Positions 46,911-54,251 of a stretch of 64,000 bases of DNA are shown here, piece by piece (position 1 is the first letter of the stretch; each line of letters starts with the position of its first letter). Below the pieces are notes generated by a model. It did not search any database and had not been told where the DNA came from. It worked only from the letters and a program-made list of their open reading frames with translations. This DNA is from Chloroflexota bacterium. GTDB lineage: Bacteria > Chloroflexota > Anaerolineae > Aggregatilineales > Phototrophicaceae. The position numbers and the translations under genes are program-made. The stretch is from positions 372,001 through 436,000 of the forward strand of contig JACRPS010000003.1 of NCBI GenBank assembly GCA_016223085.1. Reading direction: 5' to 3'.

Positions 46911-47462
46911 ATGGACATTGTTGACCTGCATCTGTATGACGAAACGGCCATCCAGCAGGCGGCGGAACTGCTGGTGCTCGGTTTCCGCGAACACTGGCCG
47001 GACTCGTGGACGACGCTGGAGTCGGCGCTGGATGAAGTGCGCGGGCTGCTGACGGCGGATTACATTTGCCGGATTGCGCTGGACGACGCCGGCAACGTGG
47101 TTGGCTGGATCGGCGGGCTGCCGTCGTACGACGGCAACGTCTGGGAACTGCATCCGCTGGTCGTGCATCCTGACTATCAGCGACAGGGCATCGGGCGGGC
47201 GCTGGTTCTCGATCTGGAGGCGCGCGTCCGCGAGCGCGGCGGGCTAACGCTGCATCTCGGTTCGGATGATGTGGACGGTTCGACCAGCCTGTCCGACGTG
47301 GATTTATACACCGAGCTGTGGGAGAAAATTCGGACGATCCGCAATCTCAAAGGGCATCCTTACGAGTTTTACCAGAAGCTCGGTTACACGATTATCGGCG
47401 TGATGCCGGACGCCAACGGGCGCGGCAAGCCGGACATCTACATGGCGAAACGGATTGGATAG
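46911..47462 (+). CDS. GNAT acetyltransferase, AAC(6')-like
   Basis: 183 aa from ATG at 46911. The acetyl-CoA-binding motif is VVHPDYQRQGIGRALVLDLE. It is followed by GGLTLHLGSDDVDGSTSLSD, HPYEFYQKLGYTIIGVMPD and ANGRGKPDIYMAKRI. This C-terminal pattern is that of one group of aminoglycoside 6'-N-acetyltransferases, which inactivate kanamycin-type drugs. Whether this protein acts on aminoglycosides is untested; chromosomal homologues may have other amine substrates. No mobile element or resistance cluster surrounds it. Confidence 0.85.
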   Translation: MDIVDLHLYDETAIQQAAELLVLGFREHWPDSWTTLESALDEVRGLLTADYICRIALDDAGNVVGWIGGLPSYDGNVWELHPLVVHPDYQRQGIGRALVLDLEARVRERGGLTLHLGSDDVDGSTSLSDVDLYTELWEKIRTIRNLKGHPYEFYQKLGYTIIGVMPDANGRGKPDIYMAKRIG

Positions 47463-47492
47463 ACATCCTATGACACCAGATTTTCGGGGTGC

Positions 47493-47522
47493 TACCAGCT
47501 AATGGCTGCCAGTTACCAGCTT
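47493..47522. repeat. Short tandem repeat at a gene start
   Basis: TACCAGCTAATGGCTGCCAG then TTACCAGCTT; the units cover the start codon and first codons of the HAD phosphatase gene. Confidence 0.6.
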
Positions 47523-48200
47523 GTTCTGTTTGACATTGACGGCACGCTGCTGTGGCCGAAAGGTGCGGGGCGGGAATCCACACGGCGGGCGATGCGGGAA
47601 GTCTTTGGCACGGAAGCGGCAATTGATAATCACAGCTTTGGCGGCAAAACCGACTGGTTCACGCTACACGAACTGCTGGCCGAGCAGGGTTATACCGAAG
47701 ACCGCATCGGCCAGCTTATGCCCATTTATGAACAGACCGTTGCTCGCCACCTGGCGGAGATCATCGGCAGTTTCCCGGTGCAGCCCTGTCCCGGTGCGCT
47801 GGAACTGGTAGCGGACCTGCGGCAGCGCGGCCCGCTGCTGGGCGTGCTGACCGGCAACGTGTCCACCACCGCGCCGATCAAGCTGCGCGCGGCGGGTTTT
47901 GACCCGGCGTGGTTCGCGGTTGGCGCTTATGGCAGCGAAGCCGCCGACCGGAATTTGCTGCCGTTCCTGGCCCTGGAACGGGCGCGGCAACTGCTGCGGC
48001 AGCCGGTTGTCCCGGAACAGGTTGTCATTGTTGGCGATACTCCGGCAGATGTGGCCTGCGCGCGGGCGCTGGGCGGCGTGGCCGTCGCCGTGCTGACCGG
48101 CTTCAGCACGCGCGAGGCCATCACTGAGGCCGCGCCGGATTACGTGCTGGACGATTTGACGCAGTTTGTCGGAGTGGTGCTCCAACCTTCACGCGGCTGA
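47502..48200 (+). CDS. HAD-superfamily hydrolase (phosphoglycolate phosphatase-like)
   Basis: 232 aa. HAD motif I is FDIDGTLL with the nucleophile Asp, motif II is LTGN, and motif IV is VVIVGDTPADVACARALGG. The helical cap domain (GKTDWFTLHELLAEQGY) is of the type seen in phosphoglycolate-type phosphatases. Substrate unknown. The N-terminal MAASYQLV is partly encoded by a short tandem repeat, and no clear ribosome site is seen. Confidence 0.92.
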   Translation: MAASYQLVLFDIDGTLLWPKGAGRESTRRAMREVFGTEAAIDNHSFGGKTDWFTLHELLAEQGYTEDRIGQLMPIYEQTVARHLAEIIGSFPVQPCPGALELVADLRQRGPLLGVLTGNVSTTAPIKLRAAGFDPAWFAVGAYGSEAADRNLLPFLALERARQLLRQPVVPEQVVIVGDTPADVACARALGGVAVAVLTGFSTREAITEAAPDYVLDDLTQFVGVVLQPSRG

Positions 48201-48302
48201 CCGGTACAACAGGGTAACCTGATAGATGCCGCTGCCTGCTAACACCCGGCAGGCATTACGAACAATTTTGTCCGGTATAAAGCCTGTGCCTCGCAGTGGT
48301 GT

Positions 48303-50222
48303 CTATTCCACCTTTGTACTCGCCTGCGGCTGAAGCTCCACGTTCAGCGACCAGTTGCCCGCCAGATCAACCGCCCAGGCGGCAAAATCGTAAGTCGCGC
48401 CCGTTTGTCCCCGGTAAACGGCAGATGTATCGGCGGTTTCCAGCCACTTCTGCCACGTGCCGCCGTTCTCGCGCACAAAAATCACATACATCTGGATACC
48501 GCTGTCGTCCCGCGCCGACCACGCTACGGTGAACTCCGGCGGGGTGGCAGTGGGCAGCGGTGCCATAGTTGTAACCGGTGGCGTGGTATCCAGCGCGGGG
48601 TCAACGGTCGGGCGCGGCGTGGGGGTGAAATCGGGCACAGTTTCAGGTGTGGCGGGTTGCAGCACCGAATTTGCTTCGATGCGCTCTACCAGAAACAGCG
48701 GCTGGCCGCCGATGCCGGTGAGGTCGCCAGCCACCCGATGCGGATAATCGTCCTGAGTCGCCGGGGGTAATTCCAGTGTATATGCGCCGTCCAGTGGCGT
48801 CAGCGTCGACTCCTCGTTTTCAATCGAATACAGCCGCGCTGCGCCGCCCGCCGCCGGGATGCTAGCCGTCACCGGCTGGAGCGTTCGATTCCAGATCACG
48901 GTGATGCGCTGGTTCACTGCCGGCTCCTCAAACACCGCCCGCACGCTTCGCGCCGATTCGATGATTTGCGGGCTGGCGAACGGCGTGGCGCCGAACACCT
49001 GTGCCAGCCGGTAAAAGGCGCTGGCCGCCGGGCGCGGCGTGCCGGGCAGGGGATGCTGGCTGAAGCAGGCGGCATCGCGGTCGTTACGGTACAGGCCGTG
49101 CGCGTCGCCCCAGCACAGCCCGCCGCCAGCGCACAGCGAACCGTCGTTGGGCGGAAAGTTTGTGCCAAACGGCTGGTTGCCGCAGTCGTCAAACAACTGG
49201 TGGAAAAAGACCGTTTCGGCGCCTTCCGCCCAGGCATAAACCGTGCTCTGCACCACGAAGGCTGCCTGCTGTACGGTGGTGGCGCGCAGCACCCGCGCCG
49301 CCGGCGTGGCTGCCGTCCAGGTTGGGCCGGGGTAATCATCCCATACCGGCACGCCGCTTTCGTTCAGCCAGATGGGGCGCTGCAAGCCGTAGGCCGCCAG
49401 GTTTTCCCGCGCCCGGCGAACCAGCAGACCGCTACGGCGCGGATAGGTGTAGTTGTGGACGGCTACCGCGTCCATGTACCAACCGTTGCTCGCGCGCGCC
49501 GGGTCCTGCGCGATGATCGCCAGCGTTTTCGCCAGCCAGTCGTCGGCGTCCGGGTTGTTGTAGGCTAGCCCGCCAAACATGACGCGGGTGTCCGGGTCGG
49601 CGGCGTGGGCGGCGAGATAGGTCACTTGCAGCAGGCGGGTGTAATCCTCAACCGTGCCGTTCCAGAACAGGCCGATGTCCGGCTCGTTCCACGCCTCCCA
49701 CACCCGGACACCGGCGCCACGCGGCCAGCCTTCCTGCGCCGCCAGCAGCCCGCCCGGTTTGTAGCGGGTTACCGCCAGGTAAACAAACGTCGCCCAGGGA
49801 TTCGCCGGATTAGGCGCTTTGCCGGGGGCAAGGGTGTCGCTGCCGTCGGCAAACACCGGATTGCGCAGCCCCGCGATGCTACCGCCATCCTGAAAGAAGG
49901 CGGGGCGTCCCAGCAGAATGGCGTTGATCTGCAAGCCGTGCCGCACATCGTCGCGTACCAGCGCGTCGTAGCGGCTCCAGTCGTAGCCGCCCGGCGCCGT
50001 TTCCACCAGATTCCAGTACAGCGGCCAGCGGTTCCAGCCGACGCCGATCAGCAGGGCGCGCTGGTAGCGGTGCTCGTTGCGCGGGTAATCCAGCGAACTG
50101 ATGAAGGTGATGCCCAGTCGCGGCGAACGAATGTACCCATCCTGCGCGGCGCTGGCCGATACCAGCAGCAGGAATACAACCAGCAGGGCAGCGCGGCGCA
50201 GGTTATAACGGGTGAGCCGCAT
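48303..50222 (-). CDS. Secreted glycoside-hydrolase-like protein (clan A, GH39-like)
   Basis: 639 aa from ATG at 50222. A basic N-terminus and signal peptide (ALLVVFLLLVSASAAQ) precede a TIM-barrel domain. The acid/base Glu180 is in VWEAWNEPD and the nucleophile Glu288 is in PIWLNESGV, as in clan GH-A. A beta-rich region follows, then a Thr/Pro linker (PDFTPTPRPTVDPA) and a C-terminal beta domain (FTVAWSARDDSGIQMYV) that may bind carbohydrate. It probably acts on extracellular polysaccharide; the substrate cannot be read. The start overlaps the end of the upstream membrane protein gene by 20 bases, so they are co-transcribed. Confidence 0.88.
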   Translation of the reverse strand: MRLTRYNLRRAALLVVFLLLVSASAAQDGYIRSPRLGITFISSLDYPRNEHRYQRALLIGVGWNRWPLYWNLVETAPGGYDWSRYDALVRDDVRHGLQINAILLGRPAFFQDGGSIAGLRNPVFADGSDTLAPGKAPNPANPWATFVYLAVTRYKPGGLLAAQEGWPRGAGVRVWEAWNEPDIGLFWNGTVEDYTRLLQVTYLAAHAADPDTRVMFGGLAYNNPDADDWLAKTLAIIAQDPARASNGWYMDAVAVHNYTYPRRSGLLVRRARENLAAYGLQRPIWLNESGVPVWDDYPGPTWTAATPAARVLRATTVQQAAFVVQSTVYAWAEGAETVFFHQLFDDCGNQPFGTNFPPNDGSLCAGGGLCWGDAHGLYRNDRDAACFSQHPLPGTPRPAASAFYRLAQVFGATPFASPQIIESARSVRAVFEEPAVNQRITVIWNRTLQPVTASIPAAGGAARLYSIENEESTLTPLDGAYTLELPPATQDDYPHRVAGDLTGIGGQPLFLVERIEANSVLQPATPETVPDFTPTPRPTVDPALDTTPPVTTMAPLPTATPPEFTVAWSARDDSGIQMYVIFVRENGGTWQKWLETADTSAVYRGQTGATYDFAAWAVDLAGNWSLNVELQPQASTKVE

Positions 50223-50934
50223 CCCACATCCGTTGGTACTGCGCCAGCCAGTGATCGAACCAGCGCGGCGATTCCGAGCGCCGGATGGTGAGGTGCATCC
50301 GCTGTTTGACGTGCTCGTAGCGGAAGCCCAGGAATTCCACGATGATCTGCCCGTCGCGGCTGTCCGGGTCAACGATGACCATGCTGAAGCCCGGGCTGTA
50401 GGGCAGCAGCCGGCATTGCAGCTTGCCGTTGGGCGTGGCGACCAGCAGATGGCGCAGCAGCCGCAGCGACGATTCCAGGTCGCCTTTGAGATTGGCGCGC
50501 GGGTCGCGGGTGTCTAGCTGGTCACGCAGGTAGTCAATCGCCGGGCTGTCCGGGTCTTGCAGCATGATTCGCACCTCGCCGCCCTTGTCCAGCACCTCGC
50601 GCTCGATATCTTCCCGCAGCGCGTTCACCGACGATGGGCCGTAAATCCATACCCGCCGCCGCCCGCGCACCGTTTCGCGGAACGGGCCGAAGTCGTTACG
50701 GTCTTGCAGTACGGAGTCAATGTCCACGATGGCTTTTTCCGGCGTGGTGGTTTTAAACACCAGCAGCGCCAGCGCCGCGATGATGACGGTCAGGCTCAGT
50801 TCGATGTTGACGGTCCCCAGGATGCCCAACACCACCAGCGCCGCGCCGATGACGGTCACGACGTAGGCTTCCAGGTTGCGCCCGGCGAGGATGTCCCCCC
50901 AGATGCGCTTGAACGCGGCGGTCAAACGATTCAT
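50203..50934 (-). CDS. Two-helix membrane protein with a soluble PLD-like or unknown domain
   Basis: 243 aa. Two membrane helices (about 24-42 and 45-62: VVTVIGAALVVLGILGTV and SLTVIIAALALLVF) are followed by a cytoplasmic domain of about 175 aa. It contains RRRVWIYGPSSVNALREDIE and GGEVRIMLQDPDSPAIDYL, a pattern seen in proteins related to phospholipase-D-like or DUF5919-type folds, but no HKD motif is present. Role unknown. It overlaps the start of the glycosidase gene. Confidence 0.75.
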   Translation of the reverse strand: MNRLTAAFKRIWGDILAGRNLEAYVVTVIGAALVVLGILGTVNIELSLTVIIAALALLVFKTTTPEKAIVDIDSVLQDRNDFGPFRETVRGRRRVWIYGPSSVNALREDIEREVLDKGGEVRIMLQDPDSPAIDYLRDQLDTRDPRANLKGDLESSLRLLRHLLVATPNGKLQCRLLPYSPGFSMVIVDPDSRDGQIIVEFLGFRYEHVKQRMHLTIRRSESPRWFDHWLAQYQRMWDAAHPL

Positions 50935-51091
50935 GCCCCCACCTGCTCCTTGCGGCTCGAATGTCCCCAGTTCAGTTTTACCGCATATTCTGTCAAAGTG
51001 CCTACAATCTCTTTGGAGTCTGCAAGAGCGAAGATTCTATCCCGCGTTACAATGGACTCAAGACTGACCACACCACCGAAAGGATACCCAC

Positions 51092-52111
51092 ATGCGGCAA
51101 AAGGTCATCTTGATTACCGGCGCGAACGGCGAGGTCGGGCACGGCCTGATTCAGCAGCTTTCCGAAATGCGGAACATGCCGCCCGTGATCGTGCTCGACA
51201 TTCGCGGGCTCGACGAGAGTATGCGCCCGCGCGTGTATGAAACCATCGTCGGCGATATCCTGGACGGCGCGCTGCTCGACAAGCTGATTAATGAATACGA
51301 GATCGAAACGATTTATCACCTGGCGGCGCTGCTTTCGACGCACTCCGAGTTTAACCCGGAAACAGCGCATAAAGTGAACGTGCAGGGTACGGTCAACCTG
51401 CTGCATATGGCAACCGAACAGTCACGGCTGCGCGGCGAGCCGGTGAAGTTCGTGTTCCCCAGTTCGATTGCCGTCTACGGCCTGCCTGACCTGCCGACCA
51501 AAGCGGAAGCCGGCGCGGTCAACGAGGAACAGTACCTCAACCCGACCACGATGTACGGCTGCAACAAACTGTACTGCGAACACCTGGGGCGCTACTACGC
51601 TTTCCACTATCGCCAGTTGGCCGTGACCGACGAGCCGTACCGGATTGATTTCCGCGCCGTGCGTTTCCCCGGCCTCATCAGCGTCCTGACGCTGCCGACC
51701 GGCGGCACCAGCGACTACGCGCCGGAGATGCTCCACGCCGCCGCCCAGGGCAAACCCTATGCCTGCTTTGTGCGGGAAGACTCGCGCATTCCGTTTATGG
51801 CAATGCCGGATGCGATCACGGCGCTGCTGACACTGGCGCAAACCCCGGCGGAACGGCTGTCGCGGCGGGTGTACAACGTGACCAGCTTCAGCCCGACAGC
51901 GGGCGAAATCTGCGATCTGACGCTGGCGGCGTTTCCCCAGGCGCGAATCAGCTACGAGCCGCATCTCAAGCGGCAGGCGATTGTAGACTCGTGGCCGGGC
52001 GATCTGGACGATTCGGCGGCGCGGCAGGACTGGGGCTGGCAGCCGAAATACGACCTGCGGGCGGCGTTCGAGGAGTATCTGATACCGACGATTGTGCAGC
52101 GATACCGTTAG
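51092..52111 (+). CDS. NAD-dependent epimerase/dehydratase, L-threonine 3-dehydrogenase-like
   Basis: 339 aa. It has the Rossmann motif LITGANGEVGHGL, catalytic Ser in FVFPSSIAVYG and Tyr-x-x-x-Lys as YGCNKLYCEHL. RFPGLIS, the GGTSDYAPEM segment and the C-terminal SWPGDLDDSAARQDWGW are typical of the short-chain type of L-threonine 3-dehydrogenase, which oxidises threonine to 2-amino-3-oxobutyrate. No 2-amino-3-ketobutyrate ligase gene is seen adjacent. Single gene, read towards tsaE. Confidence 0.88.
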   Translation: MRQKVILITGANGEVGHGLIQQLSEMRNMPPVIVLDIRGLDESMRPRVYETIVGDILDGALLDKLINEYEIETIYHLAALLSTHSEFNPETAHKVNVQGTVNLLHMATEQSRLRGEPVKFVFPSSIAVYGLPDLPTKAEAGAVNEEQYLNPTTMYGCNKLYCEHLGRYYAFHYRQLAVTDEPYRIDFRAVRFPGLISVLTLPTGGTSDYAPEMLHAAAQGKPYACFVREDSRIPFMAMPDAITALLTLAQTPAERLSRRVYNVTSFSPTAGEICDLTLAAFPQARISYEPHLKRQAIVDSWPGDLDDSAARQDWGWQPKYDLRAAFEEYLIPTIVQRYR

Positions 52112-52153
52112 AACAGTCCATCAATTCCGCATAGACATCTTCTGACTCGGCAC

Positions 52154-52182
52154 GATAGGGGCAGGGCAGCGTCCTGCCCCCA
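52154..52182. repeat. GTAGGGRC palindrome, variant copy
   Basis: GATAGGGGCAGGGCAGCGTC then CTGCCCCCA; upstream of tsaE. Confidence 0.65.
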
Positions 52183-52262
52183 CCGGCGTGCCCGCCGCCC
52201 TTTTGAGTTCAGGGCGGAAGTTGTATAATGCCCGATAGTTTCGTTCACTTCGGGAGCCGGAC

Positions 52263-52763
52263 GTGCCCATCTTGAAGGAAGGCCAACTGGATATTATCAG
52301 CCACAGCCCGGAGCAAACGCAGCGGCTGGGTGTGCGGCTGGGCACGCTGCTCCGTCCCGGTGATGTCCTGTGCCTGTCCGGCGATATGGGCGCGGGCAAA
52401 ACGGTGTTTGCCGCCGGTATTGGCAAAGGCTGGGGCGCACAAACGCCGTTAACCAGCCCCACCTTCAACCTCGTCCACGAACACACTCGCGAAGCTGATG
52501 CACAGCGCCTGTTTCATCTGGACTGCTACCGGCTGGATAGCGTGGACGACATAGATGCCATCGGCTTTGACGAGATTCTCAATGGACGGGGACCGGTCAT
52601 CATCGAATGGCCGGAGCGCATCGCTGCCGCGCTGCCGCGCCAGCGGCTGTGGATTGAACTCCGCGTCCTCGAACCCACCCGGCGCAACTTTATCTTTGAA
52701 GGGGTGGGCAAGCGGTACGAAGAACTGATTGCGAAATTTCGGGAATCCACTTTTGGAGTGTAG
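52263..52763 (+). CDS. tsaE: tRNA t6A biosynthesis ATPase TsaE
   Basis: 166 aa starting with GTG at 52263, with GGGAG upstream. Walker A GDMGAGKT is at residues 40-47. The family motifs SPTFNLVHEH, HLDCYRLD and the C-terminal IEWPERI are present. TsaE hydrolyses ATP to support TsaB-TsaD in adding threonylcarbamoyl to A37 of ANN-decoding tRNAs. It is followed by tsaB and rimI, the usual bacterial cluster; tsaD is not in this window. Confidence 0.95.
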   Translation: MPILKEGQLDIISHSPEQTQRLGVRLGTLLRPGDVLCLSGDMGAGKTVFAAGIGKGWGAQTPLTSPTFNLVHEHTREADAQRLFHLDCYRLDSVDDIDAIGFDEILNGRGPVIIEWPERIAAALPRQRLWIELRVLEPTRRNFIFEGVGKRYEELIAKFRESTFGV

Positions 52764-52765
52764 GG

Positions 52766-52874
52766 CGATTGGCATTTCGCGATTGGCATTTGGAAACCGA
52801 ACGATGAGTTGACTTGCATCATTTCGGTTGAACAGCTAACAGCCAAGAGCTAACAGCCAAGAGCCAACAGCCAT
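52766..52874. repeat. Two short tandem repeats between tsaE and tsaB
   Basis: CGATTGGCATTTCGCGATTG units begin just after the tsaE stop. AACAGCTAACAGCCAAGAGC units then run up to the tsaB start, so the leader of tsaB is made of repeat DNA. Confidence 0.85.
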
Positions 52875-53556
52875 GATGCTACTAGCGATTGACACCGCCA
52901 CCCAGATCATGAGCCTGGCGCTGCACGATGGCCGCAAACTGCTGGCCGAGCAGACCTGGCATACCGCCAATAACCACACCATCGAACTCGCGCCGGCGAT
53001 TCAGGCGATGCTGGAACGCTGCGAACTGAAGTTCACGGACCTGAACGCCCTGGCGGTTTCCATCGGGCCGGGGTCGTATTCCGGGCTGCGGGTGGGTGTG
53101 GCGCTGGCGAAGGGCCTGGCATCGGCTTACAGCCTGCCGCTGGTGGGTGTGTCCACGCTGGATACGATTGCCGCCGGGCAGCCGTATTACCAGGGTGGGC
53201 TGATCGTGGTTATCCAGGCTGGACGCGGGCGCATCATCGTCGCCCGCTACCAGTGGCGCAAGGGGCGCTGGGGCAGCCGGGGCGAGCCGCAGTTGATGGA
53301 ATGGGACTCACTGTTCGCCAGTGTGGACGGTACGGCTTATTTGACCGGCGAAATCAACGATGACGGTTATGACGCGCTGGCGCGGGCGGAAGCCAGCGGC
53401 GTTCCGGTCACGCTCGTGCCCTCGGCTTACCGGCTGCGCCGCGCCGGTTTCCTGGCGGAAGAAGCGCTCTCCCGCCTGAAGGATGGCAAAGCGGGTTTTG
53501 AAGCGGCGAAGGTCGTCCCGATCTACGTCAAGACGCAGGATTCGCCTGAACCATGA
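52873..53556 (+). CDS. tsaB: tRNA t6A biosynthesis protein TsaB
   Basis: 227 aa. It has the ASKHA-fold N-terminus MLLAIDTATQIMSLALHDG, NNHTIELAPAIQAML, the motif SIGPGSYSGLRVGVALAKGL and GVSTLDTIAAG. TsaB is the inactive partner that activates TsaD in t6A37 synthesis. The ATG follows directly on a tandem repeat, with no clear ribosome site. The stop overlaps the ATG of rimI by four bases. Confidence 0.95.
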   Translation: MMLLAIDTATQIMSLALHDGRKLLAEQTWHTANNHTIELAPAIQAMLERCELKFTDLNALAVSIGPGSYSGLRVGVALAKGLASAYSLPLVGVSTLDTIAAGQPYYQGGLIVVIQAGRGRIIVARYQWRKGRWGSRGEPQLMEWDSLFASVDGTAYLTGEINDDGYDALARAEASGVPVTLVPSAYRLRRAGFLAEEALSRLKDGKAGFEAAKVVPIYVKTQDSPEP

Positions 53557-54179
53557 ACCTCATTCTACGCTACATGACTCTCGCCGATGTGAGTCAGGTC
53601 GCTGCCATTGACCGCCTCGCCTTCGATCTCCCCTGGTCGGAACGTTCCTACGCCTACGAAGTCACCGAATCAACCTACAGCTACATGGTCGTGCTGGAAG
53701 CGGCCACCGAGTCCAGCACGCAGGGCTGGCGGCGCTGGCTGCTGCCAGTGAATGGCCGTTCCAGCGGTCGGCGGGTCGTAGGTTACGGCGGGTTGTGGAA
53801 CATCATGAGCGAGGCGCATATCAGCACGATTGCGGTTCACCCGAATTATCAGGGACGGGGCTGGGGCGAAATCCTGCTGGCCGGTATGGTGCGCCGGTCG
53901 CTGGCGCTGAACGCCGGTTACGTGGCGCTGGAAGTGCGCGTGAGCAACGTGCGGGCACAAAACCTGTACCGCAAGTATGAGTTTGAAACGACCAGCGTCA
54001 AGCCGAAGTACTACCGCAACAACAACGAAGACGCTTACGACATGCGCCTGGCGCTGACGGCGGGCGCGCGCGCCCGCTTTAACGACCGTTACGCCGCGCT
54101 CCAAGTCCGGCACGGCTTTGTGGATGCCTACAGCGACCACGAACCACCGCGCCGCCATCCGGTTGAGCCGGAATATTAG
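53553..54179 (+). CDS. rimI: Ribosomal-protein-alanine N-acetyltransferase RimI-like
   Basis: 208 aa, overlapping tsaB by ATGA. The GNAT motifs are HISTIAVHPNYQGRGWGEIL and ALEVRVSNVRAQNLYRKYEF, with the RimI-type YYRNNNEDAYDM near the end of the domain. RimI acetylates the N-terminal Ala of ribosomal protein S18 in E. coli; the family commonly lies with tsaB. The N-terminal half carries an extra segment (ATESSTQGWRRWLLPVNGRS) and the C-terminal tail is longer than in E. coli. Confidence 0.9.
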   Translation: MNLILRYMTLADVSQVAAIDRLAFDLPWSERSYAYEVTESTYSYMVVLEAATESSTQGWRRWLLPVNGRSSGRRVVGYGGLWNIMSEAHISTIAVHPNYQGRGWGEILLAGMVRRSLALNAGYVALEVRVSNVRAQNLYRKYEFETTSVKPKYYRNNNEDAYDMRLALTAGARARFNDRYAALQVRHGFVDAYSDHEPPRRHPVEPEY

Positions 54180-54180
54180 C

Positions 54181-54206
54181 GGAGGCGTTCGTACGAACGC
54201 CTCCTT
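54181..54206. terminator. Perfect 24-base palindrome between convergent genes
   Basis: GGAGGCGTTCGT pairs with ACGAACGCCTCC, directly after the rimI stop (54181-54204) and followed by TT. Lying between the converging rimI and secreted-protein genes, it probably acts as a two-way transcript end, although the T-run is short. Confidence 0.6.
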
Positions 54207-54251
54207 GATCGCTGTGATGAGCGAAGGTTTTGTCGCCCCGTTCCGATTCGC

